Of a DNA stretch of 6,172 bases, positions 6,034 to 6,172 are shown one piece after another. Origin of the DNA: J061 sp003695725 [NCBI: Candidatus Schekmanbacteria bacterium] (lineage in GTDB: Bacteria > Schekmanbacteria > GWA2-38-11). The number at the start of each line of letters is the position of its first letter. Position 1 is the stretch's first letter. Under the pieces are notes generated by a model. The model ran no database searches. It saw nothing but the letters and a program-made list of their open reading frames with translations, and was not told the origin of the DNA. The stretch spans positions 1 through 6,172 of the forward strand of contig RFHX01000050.1 of the NCBI GenBank assembly GCA_003695725.1, read 5' to 3'. The position numbers and the translations under genes are program-made.

Positions 6034-6172
6034 AATATATTTTACAAAATTGTAGAAATAGCCGCCATGCTTATTAATCAGTTTGATGAATATGATGTTG
6101 CAGGTCATGAGTTTCATCATAACCAAAAGCTTGACAGCCCTTCTGGCACAGCTAAATCAATAGTCAATATAT
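6034..6172 (+). pseudogene. dapB: 4-hydroxy-tetrahydrodipicolinate reductase fragment, 5'-truncated and cut by the window edge
   Basis: DapB reduces hydroxy-tetrahydrodipicolinate in lysine and diaminopimelate synthesis. Frame 1 reads NIFYKIVEIAAMLINQ, then FDEYDVAG, then HEFHHNQKLDSPSGTAKS to the edge, without a stop. This matches the middle of DapB: the segment after the family NFSIG(V)N motif, the catalytic HHxxK (His codons at 6115-6120, Lys at 6127-6129) and the substrate-binding PSGTA (6139-6153). The N-terminal half, about 100 residues with the GxxGxxG nucleotide-binding motif, should lie to the left. Instead similarity fades near 6034, an in-frame TGA stands at 5962-5964, and the space is taken by the opposite-strand secreted-protein gene. 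The first in-frame ATG (6067) would give a protein without the NAD(P)H domain. Hence it is a broken remnant or an artefactual junction. The identity as DapB is strong; the reason for truncation is open. Confidence 0.75.

Overview
The window is A+T-rich bacterial DNA, densely packed with genes, and holds two divergently built blocks plus a fragment at the right edge. The gene content is an ABC-2/GldG/DUF4340 export-type cluster, a DUF1844 protein, a PlsC acyltransferase and secreted calcium-loop repeat proteins with Sec signal peptides. This suggests a Gram-negative-type bacterium of a deltaproteobacteria-like or candidate-phylum lineage. That placement is inference from gene families; no rRNA or taxonomic marker is present.

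Left block, + strand, 1-4097: a tightly coupled operon already running at the left edge. It begins with the last 25 codons of an ABC-2 type permease, followed by a GldG-like auxiliary protein (ATGA overlap), a DUF4340 protein made of three repeated modules (ATGA overlap), a small DUF1844 protein whose start and Shine-Dalgarno lie inside the end of the DUF4340 gene, and a 1-acyl-glycerol-3-phosphate acyltransferase. The first three genes form the membrane part of a transporter of unknown substrate, related to the gliding-motility-associated ABC systems. The ATPase gene presumably lies upstream of the window. The operon promoter is not in the window.

Right block, - strand, 6009-4107: three genes that meet the first operon tail to tail, with only 9 bases between stop codons. 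Read in their own direction they are a secreted protein with an OB-fold-like core, a secreted protein built from twelve 24-25-residue repeats carrying DxNxDGxxD calcium-type loops, and a 69-residue two-helix membrane protein. The repeat protein has its own good promoter. That promoter shows the longest reading frame (GTG at 5384) cannot be the real gene start, and that a TTG at 5315 with a good Shine-Dalgarno is.

Right edge, + strand, about 6034-6172: the middle of dihydrodipicolinate reductase (DapB), with its catalytic His-His and Lys and its PSGTA substrate motif intact. The N-terminal Rossmann half is absent. Immediately left of the fragment is the start of an unrelated gene on the other strand. 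This is either a 5'-truncated dapB remnant at a recombination junction or an assembly join, and it is the most notable anomaly here. I see no CRISPR, tRNA, rRNA, transposase or convincing terminator hairpin.
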